A stretch of 64,000 bases of DNA. Origin: Bradyrhizobium sp. AS23.2 (lineage in GTDB: Bacteria > Pseudomonadota > Alphaproteobacteria > Rhizobiales > Xanthobacteraceae). The notes beneath the pieces are model-generated. The model was not told where the DNA came from. It ran no database searches and saw only the letters and a program-made list of their open reading frames with translations. Location of the stretch: assembly GCF_001908185.1 (NCBI RefSeq), contig NZ_LGHM01000033.1:41231-105230 (forward strand), given 5' to 3'. Shown here piece by piece: positions 1 to 11,640 of this stretch (the first letter of the stretch is position 1; each line of letters opens with the position of its first letter). A program made the translations under genes and the position numbers.

Positions 1-247
1 GGTGGAGTTGTTGGCAAGCCACCACGCGGGCGCGCACGAGATGGATGCCTACGAGCGCGTGCTTGGAGATGCCATGAACGGCGACCGAACCCTGTTTGCA
101 CGACAGGACTACGTCGAGGAGGCGTGGCGGATCGTCGATCCGGTATTGAAGAAAATGACACCGGTCTACGAATACGCGGCGGGTAGCTGGGGGCCCTGCG
201 AAGTGGATGGGAGTGTGGTGCCGCCGGGTGGCTGGCAGAATCCGTAA
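1..247 (+). CDS. zwf: Glucose-6-phosphate dehydrogenase, C-terminal end (partial)
   Basis: This is the last ~81 residues of glucose-6-phosphate dehydrogenase, which oxidises glucose 6-phosphate to 6-phosphogluconolactone with NADP in the cytoplasm. The start lies outside the window, so the frame simply runs in from base 2. The family's C-terminal pattern is visible: DAYERVLGDAMNGDRTLFAR, then EEAWRIVDPVL, then YEYAAGSWGP near the end. It stops with TAA at 245-247, 25 bases before glgX, in the same direction, so it probably heads or belongs to the sugar operon that follows. Seen: the conserved tail. Inferred: identity of the missing part. Confidence 0.9.
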   Translation, partial: VELLASHHAGAHEMDAYERVLGDAMNGDRTLFARQDYVEEAWRIVDPVLKKMTPVYEYAAGSWGPCEVDGSVVPPGGWQNP

Positions 248-272
248 GACCGCACTGAACGAGAGGTGAGGC

Positions 273-2393
273 ATGCAGATCGAAGTGCTTGCTGATCCGA
301 AAGAGGTCGCGGAACGGGCGGCAGCCGAATCTCGGCGACTGTGGATGAGCGAGCCCGTCGCCCAAGGCCGCAGCTTCCCACTCGGGGCCACGCTTTGCGA
401 CGGCGGCACTAATTTCAGCGTGTTCTCCAAGCACAGTACCGCTGTCGAATTGTGCCTGTTCGACTGTATGGATAGCGCGGAGCCCGCGCGCGTGATCGCG
501 CTCGATCCCCGCATCCATCGTACTTATCACTATTGGCATGTGTTTGTTCCCGGCATAGCGCATGGCCAGCTCTATGCGTTCCGCGTGCATGGTCCGTACG
601 ACCCAGCCAACGGTCTGCGCTTCGATGCCGGCAAGACGCTGGTTGATCCCTATGGAAAATGCATTGCGCGACCGCAAGGCTACCGCCGCCAGGCGGCCCG
701 TCAGCCCGGAGACAATGCCGTCACCGCGTTCAAGAGTGTCGTGGTCGACCTGGACGCATATGACTGGGAGGGCGATGAGCGCCCGCGTCGGCCGTTCGAA
801 CGCACCATTATCTACGAGATGCATGTTGGACGATTCACGCGCCATCCCAACTCGAACGTCACCGCTGCCGAACGGGGCACTTACACCGGCTTGATCCGCA
901 AGATTCCCTACTTGCAGGACCTCGGTATCACCGCGGTTGAACTGCTGCCGGTGTTCGCATTCGACGAACAGGACGCGCCGGCCGGATTGGTCAACGATTG
1001 GGGCTACCAGCCCGTCTCGTTCTTCGCGCCGCATCCCGGCTATAGTTCGCGCCAGACTCCGACCGAAGTTCTCGATGACTTTCGCGACATGGTCAAGGCA
1101 CTGCATCGTGCCGGGATCGAGGTCATCCTCGATGTCGTCTTCAATCATACCACTGAGGGTGGCGCAGACGGCCCGACCATCTGCTTTCGCGGGCTCGCAA
1201 ACGCGACCTACTACATTCTCGGCGAGGACAAGGCGACTTATGCCGACTACACCGGCTGCGGCAATACGCTCAACGCCAACGAGCCCGTTGTCCGCCGGAT
1301 GATCACGGACAGCCTGCGTCATTGGGTGCGCGACATGCACGTCGACGGCTTCCGGTTCGACCTCGCCGCGATCCTGTCGCGCGACGAGCACGGCCGGCCA
1401 ATGCTTTCGCCTCCGCTCATCTGGGACATCGAGACCGATCCCGTTCTCGCCAACGTCAAGTTGATTGCAGAGGCGTGGGATGCGGGTGGCCTCTACGAGG
1501 TCGGCAGTTTTGTTGGCGATGCATGGAAGGAGTGGAATGGAAAATTTCGCGATGACGTTCGCTCGTTCCTCAAAAGCGACAACGGCATGGTGCGCACGCT
1601 GGCCTGTCGGCTCACCGGCAGTCCGGATGTCTACGCCTGGCAGGGCCGGGAGCCGGAGCAAAGCATCAACTTCGTAACCTGCCACGACGGCTTCACCTTG
1701 AATGATCTGGTCTCTTACAACACCAAGCATAACGCCGCTAACGGCGAGCAGAACCGCGACGGCTCCGACAACAACTTCAGCTGGAATTGCGGCGTCGAGG
1801 GGCCGAGCGAGGATCCTGAAGTTGAGCGGCTGCGCACCCGCCAAGTGAAGAACTTTCTCGCACTGCTGCTGCTCTCGGTCGGCACGCCGATGTTGCTGGC
1901 CGGCGACGAGGTGCGCGGTTCCCAGCGCGGCAACAACAATGCCTACTGCCGAAACGACGAATTGTTGTCCTTCGACTGGACCCTGCCAGAAGCGTACGCC
2001 GAGATTCATCGCTTTACAAAACAGCTCATCGCGTTTCGTCTCGGCCGGTCTCTGCCGGCCGACCGTTTCGACATGACGTTGCAGGACCTTCTGCGCAAAC
2101 AGCCGATCCAATGGCATGGAGTCCGATTGAACGCCCCCCGATTGGAGCGATACGTCTCACTCAATCGCGGCAACCTGGATATTGCTGTCGGATCGTCACA
2201 TTTTACTTCATGTCATCATCAACGCCTATTGGGAGCTCCTCGAATTCGAACTGCCGCTGCTCGACGACGCCTACGGACCGTGGCGGCGATGCATCGACAC
2301 ATCCCTAGCGCCCCCCTGAGGACGTGTGTGCGCCCAACGATGGTCCGGTCGTCGCACTGCCGATGTATCGCGCTCAGCCACGTTCGGTTGTGA
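273..2393 (+). CDS. glgX: Glycogen debranching enzyme GlgX, 3' end frameshifted
   Basis: GlgX is a GH13 isoamylase-type enzyme that cleaves alpha-1,6 branches of phosphorylase-limit glycogen. The start ATG follows a GAGAGG ribosome site. An N-terminal CBM48-like region (FPLGATLCDGGTNFSVFS) precedes the barrel. The catalytic residues are visible: Asp363 in GFRFDLA, Glu400 in IAEAWD and Asp472 in TCHDGFTLND. The frame as read is 706 codons, but after about residue 621 (GVRLNAP) the sequence no longer resembles GlgX. The true tail (INAYWELLEFELP) lies in a second frame and the last part in a third. Each shift is explained by one extra C, in the C6 runs at 2134-2139 and 2311-2316. Corrected, the gene would end at 2434, twenty bases before tkt. 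It is either broken or misassembled. Confidence 0.88.
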   Translation: MQIEVLADPKEVAERAAAESRRLWMSEPVAQGRSFPLGATLCDGGTNFSVFSKHSTAVELCLFDCMDSAEPARVIALDPRIHRTYHYWHVFVPGIAHGQLYAFRVHGPYDPANGLRFDAGKTLVDPYGKCIARPQGYRRQAARQPGDNAVTAFKSVVVDLDAYDWEGDERPRRPFERTIIYEMHVGRFTRHPNSNVTAAERGTYTGLIRKIPYLQDLGITAVELLPVFAFDEQDAPAGLVNDWGYQPVSFFAPHPGYSSRQTPTEVLDDFRDMVKALHRAGIEVILDVVFNHTTEGGADGPTICFRGLANATYYILGEDKATYADYTGCGNTLNANEPVVRRMITDSLRHWVRDMHVDGFRFDLAAILSRDEHGRPMLSPPLIWDIETDPVLANVKLIAEAWDAGGLYEVGSFVGDAWKEWNGKFRDDVRSFLKSDNGMVRTLACRLTGSPDVYAWQGREPEQSINFVTCHDGFTLNDLVSYNTKHNAANGEQNRDGSDNNFSWNCGVEGPSEDPEVERLRTRQVKNFLALLLLSVGTPMLLAGDEVRGSQRGNNNAYCRNDELLSFDWTLPEAYAEIHRFTKQLIAFRLGRSLPADRFDMTLQDLLRKQPIQWHGVRLNAPRLERYVSLNRGNLDIAVGSSHFTSCHHQRLLGAPRIRTAAARRRLRTVAAMHRHIPSAPLRTCVRPTMVRSSHCRCIALSHVRL

Positions 2394-2434
2394 TCTTGTT
2401 CACCCAAACACGTGCCAATGTCGCGGCCCGATGA
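2134..2434 (+). other. glgX: Displaced 3' end of glgX in two other frames
   Basis: If one C is dropped from the C6 run at 2134-2139, reading resumes as DWSDTSHSIAATW and continues through HVIINAYWELLEFELP to RRCIDTSLAPP, where it meets a TGA at 2317. If one C is also dropped from the C6 run at 2311-2316, it continues as EDVCAPNDGPVVALP and QPRSVVILF and stops with TGA at 2432-2434. Both pieces have the composition and motifs expected at the end of bacterial GlgX (aromatic-rich beta-sandwich, then the closing PRSVVILF strand). Seen: the two resumed frames. Inferred: that a single intact frame existed. Confidence 0.8.
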
Positions 2435-2453
2435 TGCCCGGAGGAAGTCAACC

Positions 2454-4520
2454 ATGACCAACGCCGAACTCGACCAACTCGCGATAAACACCATCCGCAC
2501 GCTGTCGATCGATGCAGTCCAGGCCGCGAGCTCCGGTCACCCCGGCACGCCGATGGCGCTTGCACCACTTGTATATACGCTCTGGAACCGGGTCATGCGG
2601 TTCGATCCGCAGGATCCGATCTGGCCCGGCCGCGACCGCTTCGTGCTATCGAACGGACACGCGTCAATGCTGCTATGGTCCATCCTCTATCTTACCCGGA
2701 CGCAGGCCGTGAATGCCGAGTACGAGACGTTAGGCAAGCCTGCCGTCACGCTCGAGGATATCAGGCATTTTCGTCAGCTCGGAAGTCACGCGCCGGGCCA
2801 TCCCGAATACCACCTGGTGTCCGGCGTCGAAACAACAACCGGCCCGCTCGGACAAGGCATTGCGACTAGCGTCGGTATGGCAATCGCGCAACGCTGGCTC
2901 GCGGCACGATACAATAAGCCGGATCTTGGCATCTTCGACTACCATATTTATGCGGTTTGCGGAGATGGCTGCTTGATGGAGGGCGTCGGCTCTGAAGCAG
3001 CGTCGCTCGCCGGCCACCTTGGCCTCGATAATCTGTGCTGGATCTACGACAACAATCACATCACAATAGAGGGCAGCACGCGGCTGGCGTTCACTGAAGA
3101 TGTCGCCGTTCGTTTCGCCGGCTACGGCTGGAACATCCTTAGGGTCGGTGATGCCAACGATATCGCCGGCATTGAACAGGCGTTGACAACGTTTCGCGAG
3201 ACGAACGGCCGTCCGACGCTGGTGATACTCGACAGCCATATCGGATACGGCTCACCACACCGCCACGATACGGCCGCCGCGCATGGCGAGCCGCTCGGCG
3301 TTGAAGAAATCAAGCTCACCAAGCGAGCCTATGGTTGGCCGGAAGACTCAAATTTCTTGGTGCCCGACCACGTTCTCGAACACTTCGCCTCCGGCGTCGG
3401 CGTGCGAGGCGCCACCGCCCGCCGCAAATGGCAAGAGCTGTTCGTTGACTACCGCTCGAAATATCCCGAGCTAGCGACCGAAATCGACCAGATGCAACAG
3501 CGCGGGCTCCCGGCGGGCTGGGACCGCAACCTGCCGTCATTCCCGGCAGATCCGAAGGGCCTGGCGGGTCGCGAGGCGTCGGGAAAGGTTTTGAACGTTC
3601 TTGCGCAGAACATTCCGTGGTTAGTTGGCGGTTCCGCCGACCTGGGTCCGTCGACCAAGACCCTGCTGACCTTCGAAGGTGCGGGCGATGTTCAGGCCGC
3701 CACACCGGGCGGCAAGAACTTGCATTTCGGCATCCGCGAACACGCGATGGCTGCAATCTTGAACGGTCTGGCGCTGTCGAAACTGCGGCCGTTCGGTGCG
3801 AGCTTCCTGATTTTCAGCGACTACGCGCGGCCCGCGATACGCCTAGCTGCGCTGATGGAGCTACCGGTGCTCTTTGTTTTTACCCATGATGCCATGGGCG
3901 ATGGCGAGGACGGCCCAACGCATCAACCGGTCGAGCATCTCGCCTCAATGCGGGCGATGCCCGGTCTGACGCTGTTTCGGCCGGGTGATGCCAACGAAGT
4001 CGTCGAAGCCTACCGCTACATCATGCAGCTTCGTCATCGGCCAGCTCTGTTGGCGCTGTCTCGCCAACCGTTGCCGACCCTCGATCGCAGCAAGTATGCA
4101 CCGGCCTCCGGGGTCGCGCGAGGCGCCTACGTGCTTGCCGACCCCGCTGAGGGCAAGCCTGACATGATCTTGATTGCTACCGGTAGCGAGTTGCATCTCG
4201 CGGCCGAGGCTCATGAGAGACTTGGCCTGGAGGGCATCCGCTCGCGGGTGGTCTCGATGCCTTCCTGGGATGTCTTCGAGTGCGAGACGCAGGAATACCG
4301 CGATGCCGTCTTGCCACCTGAGATCACTGCCCGCGTCGCGATCGAGCAGGCGTCCACGTTCGGCTGGGAGCGGTACGTTGGGAAGGCTGGTCGTGTCCTT
4401 GGCATGCACACGTTCGGCGCCTCCGCTCCACTGAAGGCCTTGCAGCAGGAGTTCGGATTTACCGTCAATCATAGCATCGCCATGGTCAAGGCGATGTTGC
4501 AGCCCTCGAAAGCCGCATAG
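2454..4520 (+). CDS. tkt: Transketolase
   Basis: Transketolase moves two-carbon ketol units between sugar phosphates in the non-oxidative pentose phosphate and Calvin pathways, using thiamine diphosphate and Mg2+. The chosen ATG at 2454 follows GGAGG at 2441-2445; the frame is open further upstream but without a better site. It gives 688 residues, normal for the family. Seen: SSGHPGTPMALA near residue 25, the thiamine diphosphate motif GDGCLMEG at about residue 170 with downstream Asn, DSHIGYGSPHRHDTAAAHG in the middle, GIREHAMAAILNG and THDAMGDGEDGPTHQPVEHL in the pyrimidine domain, and a normal C-terminal domain ending FTVNHSIAMV. It sits between glgX and the GH63 gene, all same strand. Confidence 0.96.
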   Translation: MTNAELDQLAINTIRTLSIDAVQAASSGHPGTPMALAPLVYTLWNRVMRFDPQDPIWPGRDRFVLSNGHASMLLWSILYLTRTQAVNAEYETLGKPAVTLEDIRHFRQLGSHAPGHPEYHLVSGVETTTGPLGQGIATSVGMAIAQRWLAARYNKPDLGIFDYHIYAVCGDGCLMEGVGSEAASLAGHLGLDNLCWIYDNNHITIEGSTRLAFTEDVAVRFAGYGWNILRVGDANDIAGIEQALTTFRETNGRPTLVILDSHIGYGSPHRHDTAAAHGEPLGVEEIKLTKRAYGWPEDSNFLVPDHVLEHFASGVGVRGATARRKWQELFVDYRSKYPELATEIDQMQQRGLPAGWDRNLPSFPADPKGLAGREASGKVLNVLAQNIPWLVGGSADLGPSTKTLLTFEGAGDVQAATPGGKNLHFGIREHAMAAILNGLALSKLRPFGASFLIFSDYARPAIRLAALMELPVLFVFTHDAMGDGEDGPTHQPVEHLASMRAMPGLTLFRPGDANEVVEAYRYIMQLRHRPALLALSRQPLPTLDRSKYAPASGVARGAYVLADPAEGKPDMILIATGSELHLAAEAHERLGLEGIRSRVVSMPSWDVFECETQEYRDAVLPPEITARVAIEQASTFGWERYVGKAGRVLGMHTFGASAPLKALQQEFGFTVNHSIAMVKAMLQPSKAA

Positions 4521-4521
4521 C

Positions 4522-7188
<2,667 letters not shown>

Positions 7189-7488
7189 CCGCCATCGGCT
7201 TTGTCGGGGCCCCTTCAGGCCATTAATTTCATTGGATTGGCATGATGGGACTCCATGCCGATAATCGTCGAGACTTCACGCCGAAACACACCCTGCCTTT
7301 GAACAGCAACCGACTGCGGCATGAGCTACCGGGAGCATATCGTTCAAGAGAGAACTCCAGGGGGCCCGGTCTGCTGGTCAGCTTCATTCACGCTTGGTGA
7401 GGCGCCACGCTCATTTGGACCGCGTAAACCAAGAAAGTACATCAATTAACAGCTTGCGCTGAACGTGCGGTACCGCCGGAGGGACGCG
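7189..7488. other. Intergenic stretch, no gene recognised
   Basis: About 300 bases follow the GH63 gene without a convincing reading frame. Short open frames exist but have no recognisable motif or ribosome site. The stretch runs straight into the transposase scrap at 7489-7554, so it may include decayed insertion-sequence DNA. Confidence 0.5.
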
Positions 7489-7554
7489 CTACCCGGCCCT
7501 GTGCTCCTTCAAAATCCCAATGATCTGCTCTTCCGAAAAGCGGCTACGTTTCAT
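7489..7554 (-). mobile_element. IS3-type transposase OrfA N-terminal remnant
   Basis: Reading the minus strand from 7554 gives MKRSRFSEEQIIGILKEHRAG followed by a stop at 7489. This is the start of the helix-turn-helix OrfA protein of IS3-family elements (pattern MKR.RF.EEQII..LKE). Only 21 codons remain of the ~90 expected, and no OrfB or DDE domain is visible nearby, so the element is a dead fragment. The ATG is preceded by AGAGG. It marks this intergenic stretch as a former insertion site. Seen: the N-terminal peptide. Inferred: that the rest was lost by deletion. Confidence 0.7.
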
Positions 7555-7627
7555 CCTCTGGTCCTCGTCTTGGGCCAGAGCGAACTTCAAACTGGATTAA
7601 GCCCGCGGGGCAAGGTCAAGGCGGCTG

Positions 7628-7866
7628 GTCTATTTTGGCGATGCGCAGGTCGGCAGTATAGGCCTGCGCGCCGCCGGCAACACGATCCAGAGCGATCCAT
7701 GGCAGTGGCGACGTGCCTTCTATCCCGGATCACGTCCCGGCGAGTGCACCTCGGGCACCGCTGCGAGCTTCGAGAGCGCAACAAGCCGAAATCGAGGTGC
7801 TCGCCCTGGCCAAGAAGTTCACGCCGAACAGTTTCCATTTCAGGCAAACCCGAGCTCTCGGCTGAC
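7628..7866 (+). pseudogene. Remnant of a small conserved rhizobial protein
   Basis: One plus frame reads VYFGDAQVGSIGLRAAG, then DPWQWRRAFYPG, then PGECTSGTAASFESA. This matches a small protein I recall from Bradyrhizobium, in which D.W.W..GFYPG..PGE.TSGTA.TF..A is characteristic; its function is unknown. After FESA the frame shifts by one base and a second frame continues as QAEIEVLALAKKF to a stop at about 7866. No start codon or ribosome site is visible. I read it as a decayed copy next to the IS remnant. Recognition rests on memory of the family only. Confidence 0.5.
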
Positions 7867-8014
7867 GGCCCCCGGCTGCATCATTGGTCTTGTGATCCGT
7901 GACTCAATCATCCTGCTGAGTTGGTCCGCTTTGCGCCACAAGCGGCTCGAATTACCCAGGGAGCAGCGCATTAGCTCCAACTGTACTAAGTCGATTGGCG
8001 AGTATCCTGACTTC

Positions 8015-8206
8015 CTAATGCCGAGCAAAATCGCCGGGTTGAGCTATCCAAGCATCCTTCGGCTTCCAGCGGTGTGTTCGTCCACAACGTTGGCATCTCA
8101 ATGGGACTTCAACGTCGGGCAAAGTCTCAAACACGACGATCTCCGTATTGGGCTCGGTTAGCACGACCTGATCTGTGACAGGGCAGCGGATCAAAATATC
8201 CGGCAT
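8015..8206 (-). CDS. Small conserved hypothetical protein with Cys pair
   Basis: This 63-residue protein begins MPDILIRCPVT and continues FETLPDVEVPLRCQRCGRTH, RWKPKDAWIA. The layout (IRCP.T near the start, then a CxxCG..H.W motif) is that of a small protein common in Bradyrhizobium and relatives, possibly a one-metal zinc ribbon or knuckle using Cys8 and the C..C pair. AAGGGA lies upstream of the ATG. It is divergent from the frameshifted gene at 8281, with 74 bases between. The function is not known. Confidence 0.75.
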   Translation of the reverse strand: MPDILIRCPVTDQVVLTEPNTEIVVFETLPDVEVPLRCQRCGRTHRWKPKDAWIAQPGDFARH

Positions 8207-8280
8207 TCTTAAAATCCCTTTCGTGCTGCAACTAACCGTATGTTAAAGAATTGTGACAGCGTGCAGCGTGAGGCGAGGAT

Positions 8281-8473
8281 ATGAGAAAGAGCGACGTGAT
8301 TTGTTCCGAGTGCGGCGCTGGTTTTCGTCGGCTCGAGCTACGGTCACAGCCGGGGGGAAAAAGGCGAGTACCGCTGTCCCGCTTGCAATAGCTCACTCGA
8401 GGTTTTCGACGGTAGCAAGCTGATTGCCTATCGTCTTACGATCGAACCATCGGTTAGAGCTATGCGCGACTGA
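8281..8473 (+). pseudogene. Small zinc-ribbon-like protein, frameshifted in a G6 run
   Basis: The ATG follows a GAGGCGAGG site and reads MRKSDVICSECGAGFRRLEL, then goes out of frame. Dropping one G from the G6 run at 8352-8357 restores GEKGEYRCPAC, then SLEVFDGSKLIAYRLTIEP and a stop at 8471-8473. The corrected ~63-residue protein has a CxxCG...CPxC double knuckle, as in a small bradyrhizobial family of unknown function. As written, the frame ends early at an internal TAG. It is either a true single-base insertion or a consensus error; the same type of extra base disrupts glgX and the hybrid kinase in this window. Confidence 0.7.
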
Positions 8474-8478
8474 CATCT

Positions 8479-8496
8479 CTCAATTGAGCAATTGAG
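8479..8496 (+). terminator. Inverted repeat after the 8281 gene, weak terminator candidate
   Basis: CTCAATTG, a two-base spacer and CAATTGAG form a perfect 8-bp inverted repeat, followed by CTGCTTTTTG. It begins six bases after the stop of the small gene at 8281-8473. The very short loop and broken T-run make it a weak terminator; it could also be a protein-binding palindrome. Confidence 0.35.
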
Positions 8497-8740
8497 CTGC
8501 TTTTTGAAATGCCACGTGCCCTCCCATGCAGGATGCACAAAGCTCGATCGGATATTCATGTCGGCTCAAGCCGGTGAGGCCTATCGTTTGCACACCGCGC
8601 CAGCAGGTGCGGTTCTTTTCACGAGCCTTAACGCTTATTCTGCCGGTCTCTTTCCGAAATTGCGCGATCGAGAGTGCATTTCGATGCACCTCCCCAAGCC
8701 GCCACGGGCCTACTTACACGGCCAAGTGTTCATCAGCACC

Positions 8741-10921
8741 TCACGCCTGCTTCAACAATGCGGAATCGATCGGCATCTTGCGGAGCCGCTTGCCCGTCGC
8801 CGCATAGACGGCGTTGGCGATGGCAGGGACGATCGCGGAGGTCCCCGTCTCGCCCATTCCGCCCGGCGGCTCCATGCTCCTGACGACATGGACCTCGATC
8901 GCCGGCGCTTCGTTCATGCGCAGCATTTGGTAGGTGTCGAAGTTACCCTGTTCGACGCGGCCGTTCTTGAGCGTGATCTCGCCATAGAGTGTCGCAGTGA
9001 CGCCAAAATTGATCCCACTCTGGATCTGGGCTTCGACGGTGTTGGGATTGACGACAGTGCCGCAATCCATCGCACAGACTACGCGACGAACGCGGACCGC
9101 CCCCTCCTTCGACACTTCAACCTCAGCGACCTGCGCCATGTAGCTGCCGAACACAAATTGCAGCGAGACGCCGCGGCCGCTTCCCTTGGGCAGATCCCGT
9201 CCCCAGCCAGCCTTCTCCGCGGCGAGATCGAGCACCGCCTTCGCGCGCGGCGACTTGTCCAGCAGCATGCGGCGATAGGCCACCGCATCCTGTTTCGCGG
9301 CCACAGCTAGTTCGTCGATAAAGCTTTCGGTCACGAACACATTGTGCGACGGACCGACGCTGCGCCAGAACCCGGTTGTAATGCCTGGCGGCTCCACGCG
9401 TGCATATTCGACGTGGAAGTTCGGGAGGTCGTAGACCAGATCAATCGCGCCTTCCGTCGAGTCGGGATCGAGACCGTTCGCAAAGCCCGGCGGCAGCCAC
9501 CGCGCAATCACGGAGGAGCCCGCAAAGCGGTGGTTCCAGGCGATTGGCTTGCCCTGCTCGTCGAGCCCGGCGGAGATACGGTCGAACCAGTAGGGACGGT
9601 ACGCATCGTGCTGGACGTCCTCCTCGCGGGTCCACACGACCTTTACCGGGCCATCGACCTGCTTGGCGATCTCGACGGCGCGGACCGCACCGTCGGCCTC
9701 CAGCCGCCGGCCAAAGCCGCCGCCGATCAGGTGATTGTGGACGATGACCTTCTCTGGCGGCAGGCCTGCGGCCTTCGCGGCCATCGCCTGGACACGCGCA
9801 ACGGCCTGGCTGCCGATCCAGATCTCGCATTCGTCCTTGCGAAAATGAACCGTGCAATTCATCGGCTCCATCGTGGCGTGCGCCAGGAACGGCGCCTGAT
9901 AAATCGCCTCGACCTTGGTGGCTGCGCCCGCCATGGCCTTGTCGGCGTCACCGATGCTCTGCGCCACCGCGCCCGGCTTCGTCGTGGCACCTTCGAGCTC
10001 GCGCGCAATGTCAGAGGTCGAGAGGCTGGCATGTGGACCGTCATCCCACTCGATCTTGAGCGCCCCCAGACCTTTCTTTGCGGCGCCCATATGATCAGCT
10101 ACAACCGCAACAGCGTCGTCAAGCTGGACGATCTGACGGACGCCGTTGATGGCCTTGGCCGCAGTATCATCCACGCGCTTCACCCGCCCGCCAAACACAG
10201 GCGATTGGGCAAGCGTTGCGATTTTCACTCCAAGCGGCCGAACGTCGATGCCATAGACCGCGGTACCGTTGATCTTGGCGGGCGTATCGAGCCGCTTCGC
10301 CGGTGTACCGATCAGCTTGAAATCCGCCGGATTCTTCAGCGTCACAGCCTCGGGCACCTGCATACGCGCCGCATCGGGCGCAAGCGCGCCGTAACCGAGG
10401 CTGCGTCCCGACGCCTGATGACGCACTTCACCGTTTTCTGCCCGGCAGGAGCTTGGATCGACGTTCCAGCGCTTTGCCGCCGCCGCGATAAGCATTGCCC
10501 TCGCGGTCGCGCCAGCCTTGCGAAGGGGCTGCCAGGCGCCTCTTATCGCATTCGAATTGCCGGTCGCCTGCACACCGAGCAGCGGGTTCATGTAAACCTT
10601 TTCATTTGGCGGGGCATGTTCCAAGCGGATCTGGTTCAGACCGACTTCGAGCTCCTCGGCGATCAACATCGGGATCGAGGTGTAGGTGCCCTGCCCCATC
10701 TCGACATAGGGCATCGTTAGGACAATCTGGCCGTCGCCGCCGATCCGGATGAAAGCATTCGGCTCGAAACTCTCGGCACTCGCCGCCTCGCTCTCAGGAC
10801 TCGGAAACGGCAGGCTCAGGCTGAGCAGGAAGCCGCCGCTCGCCGCTAGGCTCGCGCGCAGAAAGCCGCGCCGCGACGGGTCACGTTGCGACATATTGGA
10901 TACAAAGTTCCCGAGCGTCAT
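8741..10921 (-). CDS. Molybdopterin-binding subunit, isoquinoline 1-oxidoreductase type (IorB-like)
   Basis: This is the large catalytic subunit of a xanthine oxidase-family hydroxylase that adds oxygen from water to a heteroaromatic or aldehyde substrate. Seen: 726 residues, with a Tat signal near the start (RRGFLRASLAASGG), so the complex is likely exported folded. Cofactor-domain motifs include MPYVEMGQGTYTS, VHNHLIGGGFGRRLEADG and near the C-terminus PPGGMGETGTSAIVPAIANA, where the Glu is the likely catalytic base. The ATG at 10921 follows GGGAGG; a second ATG lies ten codons in, just before the Tat motif. The [2Fe-2S] subunit gene ends two bases upstream. No cytochrome subunit gene is adjacent. 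The substrate is unknown. Confidence 0.9.
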   Translation of the reverse strand: MTLGNFVSNMSQRDPSRRGFLRASLAASGGFLLSLSLPFPSPESEAASAESFEPNAFIRIGGDGQIVLTMPYVEMGQGTYTSIPMLIAEELEVGLNQIRLEHAPPNEKVYMNPLLGVQATGNSNAIRGAWQPLRKAGATARAMLIAAAAKRWNVDPSSCRAENGEVRHQASGRSLGYGALAPDAARMQVPEAVTLKNPADFKLIGTPAKRLDTPAKINGTAVYGIDVRPLGVKIATLAQSPVFGGRVKRVDDTAAKAINGVRQIVQLDDAVAVVADHMGAAKKGLGALKIEWDDGPHASLSTSDIARELEGATTKPGAVAQSIGDADKAMAGAATKVEAIYQAPFLAHATMEPMNCTVHFRKDECEIWIGSQAVARVQAMAAKAAGLPPEKVIVHNHLIGGGFGRRLEADGAVRAVEIAKQVDGPVKVVWTREEDVQHDAYRPYWFDRISAGLDEQGKPIAWNHRFAGSSVIARWLPPGFANGLDPDSTEGAIDLVYDLPNFHVEYARVEPPGITTGFWRSVGPSHNVFVTESFIDELAVAAKQDAVAYRRMLLDKSPRAKAVLDLAAEKAGWGRDLPKGSGRGVSLQFVFGSYMAQVAEVEVSKEGAVRVRRVVCAMDCGTVVNPNTVEAQIQSGINFGVTATLYGEITLKNGRVEQGNFDTYQMLRMNEAPAIEVHVVRSMEPPGGMGETGTSAIVPAIANAVYAATGKRLRKMPIDSALLKQA

Positions 10922-10923
10922 GA

Positions 10924-11385
10924 TCAGCCTCCCGATTGTGCGGCTTGCTTAATCGCTTCGCGGATACGAACATAGGTACCGCAGCGGCAAATATTGCCCG
11001 ACATCGCATCATCGATATCGGACTCAGTCGGGTGCGGATTGCTCGCAAGCAATGCGGCCGCCGACATGATCTGGCCGGATTGACAATAGCCGCATTGCGG
11101 TACTTCCAAGTCCAGCCATGCAGTCTGGATTTTCTGGCCGGCCGGCGTCTTGCCAACCGCCTCGATGGTGGTGACCTTCGAGTCGCCGATGCTGTCGATC
11201 GACGTGATACACGAACGGACGGCGTCGCCATTGATATGCACGGTGCACGCGCCGCACAGCGCCATACCGCACCCGAATTTCGTGCCGGTCATACCGAGCA
11301 CATCGCGCAACACCCAGAGAAGAGGCGTGTCTCCGTCGACGTCGATGGAATGGCGACCTTCGTTGATCGTGATCTCGAAAGCCAT
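10924..11385 (-). CDS. [2Fe-2S] subunit of molybdenum hydroxylase (IorA-like)
   Basis: This is the small electron-transfer subunit paired with the molybdopterin subunit downstream. The start at 11385 follows a strong AAGGAGG site; the frame extends 11 codons further up without one. The 153-residue protein has a plant-type ferredoxin cluster at Cys39, Cys44, Cys47 and Cys59 ([14 protein letters not shown]) and a second all-alpha cluster at Cys98, Cys101, Cys133 and Cys135 ([15 protein letters not shown]). It is the first gene of a two-gene operon, separated from the catabolic operon at 11641 by 255 bases, though it may be co-expressed with it. Confidence 0.93.
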   Translation of the reverse strand: MAFEITINEGRHSIDVDGDTPLLWVLRDVLGMTGTKFGCGMALCGACTVHINGDAVRSCITSIDSIGDSKVTTIEAVGKTPAGQKIQTAWLDLEVPQCGYCQSGQIMSAAALLASNPHPTESDIDDAMSGNICRCGTYVRIREAIKQAAQSGG

Positions 11386-11640
11386 CGTAACCTCCTTTGG
11401 AAGACTGTTCTGATTCAACTGAGAGGCGGTGCTCGGAGCTCAGCTCATTCCATCTGCTGCGCGATCGGCGTGGCCAGCCACAAGTCTACTCGCCGCTTCG
11501 TGCATTGATCGCGGAAACCCATCGCTCAGGCACCGCGCCAGAATACTCCCTTGCTCAGCACAATGAAACTCTCTCTGGCGCTTCTCGAGAATGGACTTGC
11601 GCCCACAACTCGACTATCGCCGGTCACCGCTGGGTTGCAG

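Noticed and set aside
8479..8496. The CTCAATTG/CAATTGAG palindrome as a recombination or phage attachment site
   Set aside because: No integrase or second copy was found; a weak terminator after the small gene is simpler.
9344..10720. A 458-codon plus-strand open frame opposite the molybdopterin subunit gene
   Set aside because: It lies fully inside a clearly conserved minus-strand gene, is His/Arg-rich as expected of an antisense shadow in GC-rich DNA, and has no motif or ribosome site.
11407..11415. GTTCTGATT upstream of iorA, identical to half of the hxlR operator
   Set aside because: Only nine bases match, the second half-site is absent and it sits beside the ribosome site, so chance is the simpler reading.
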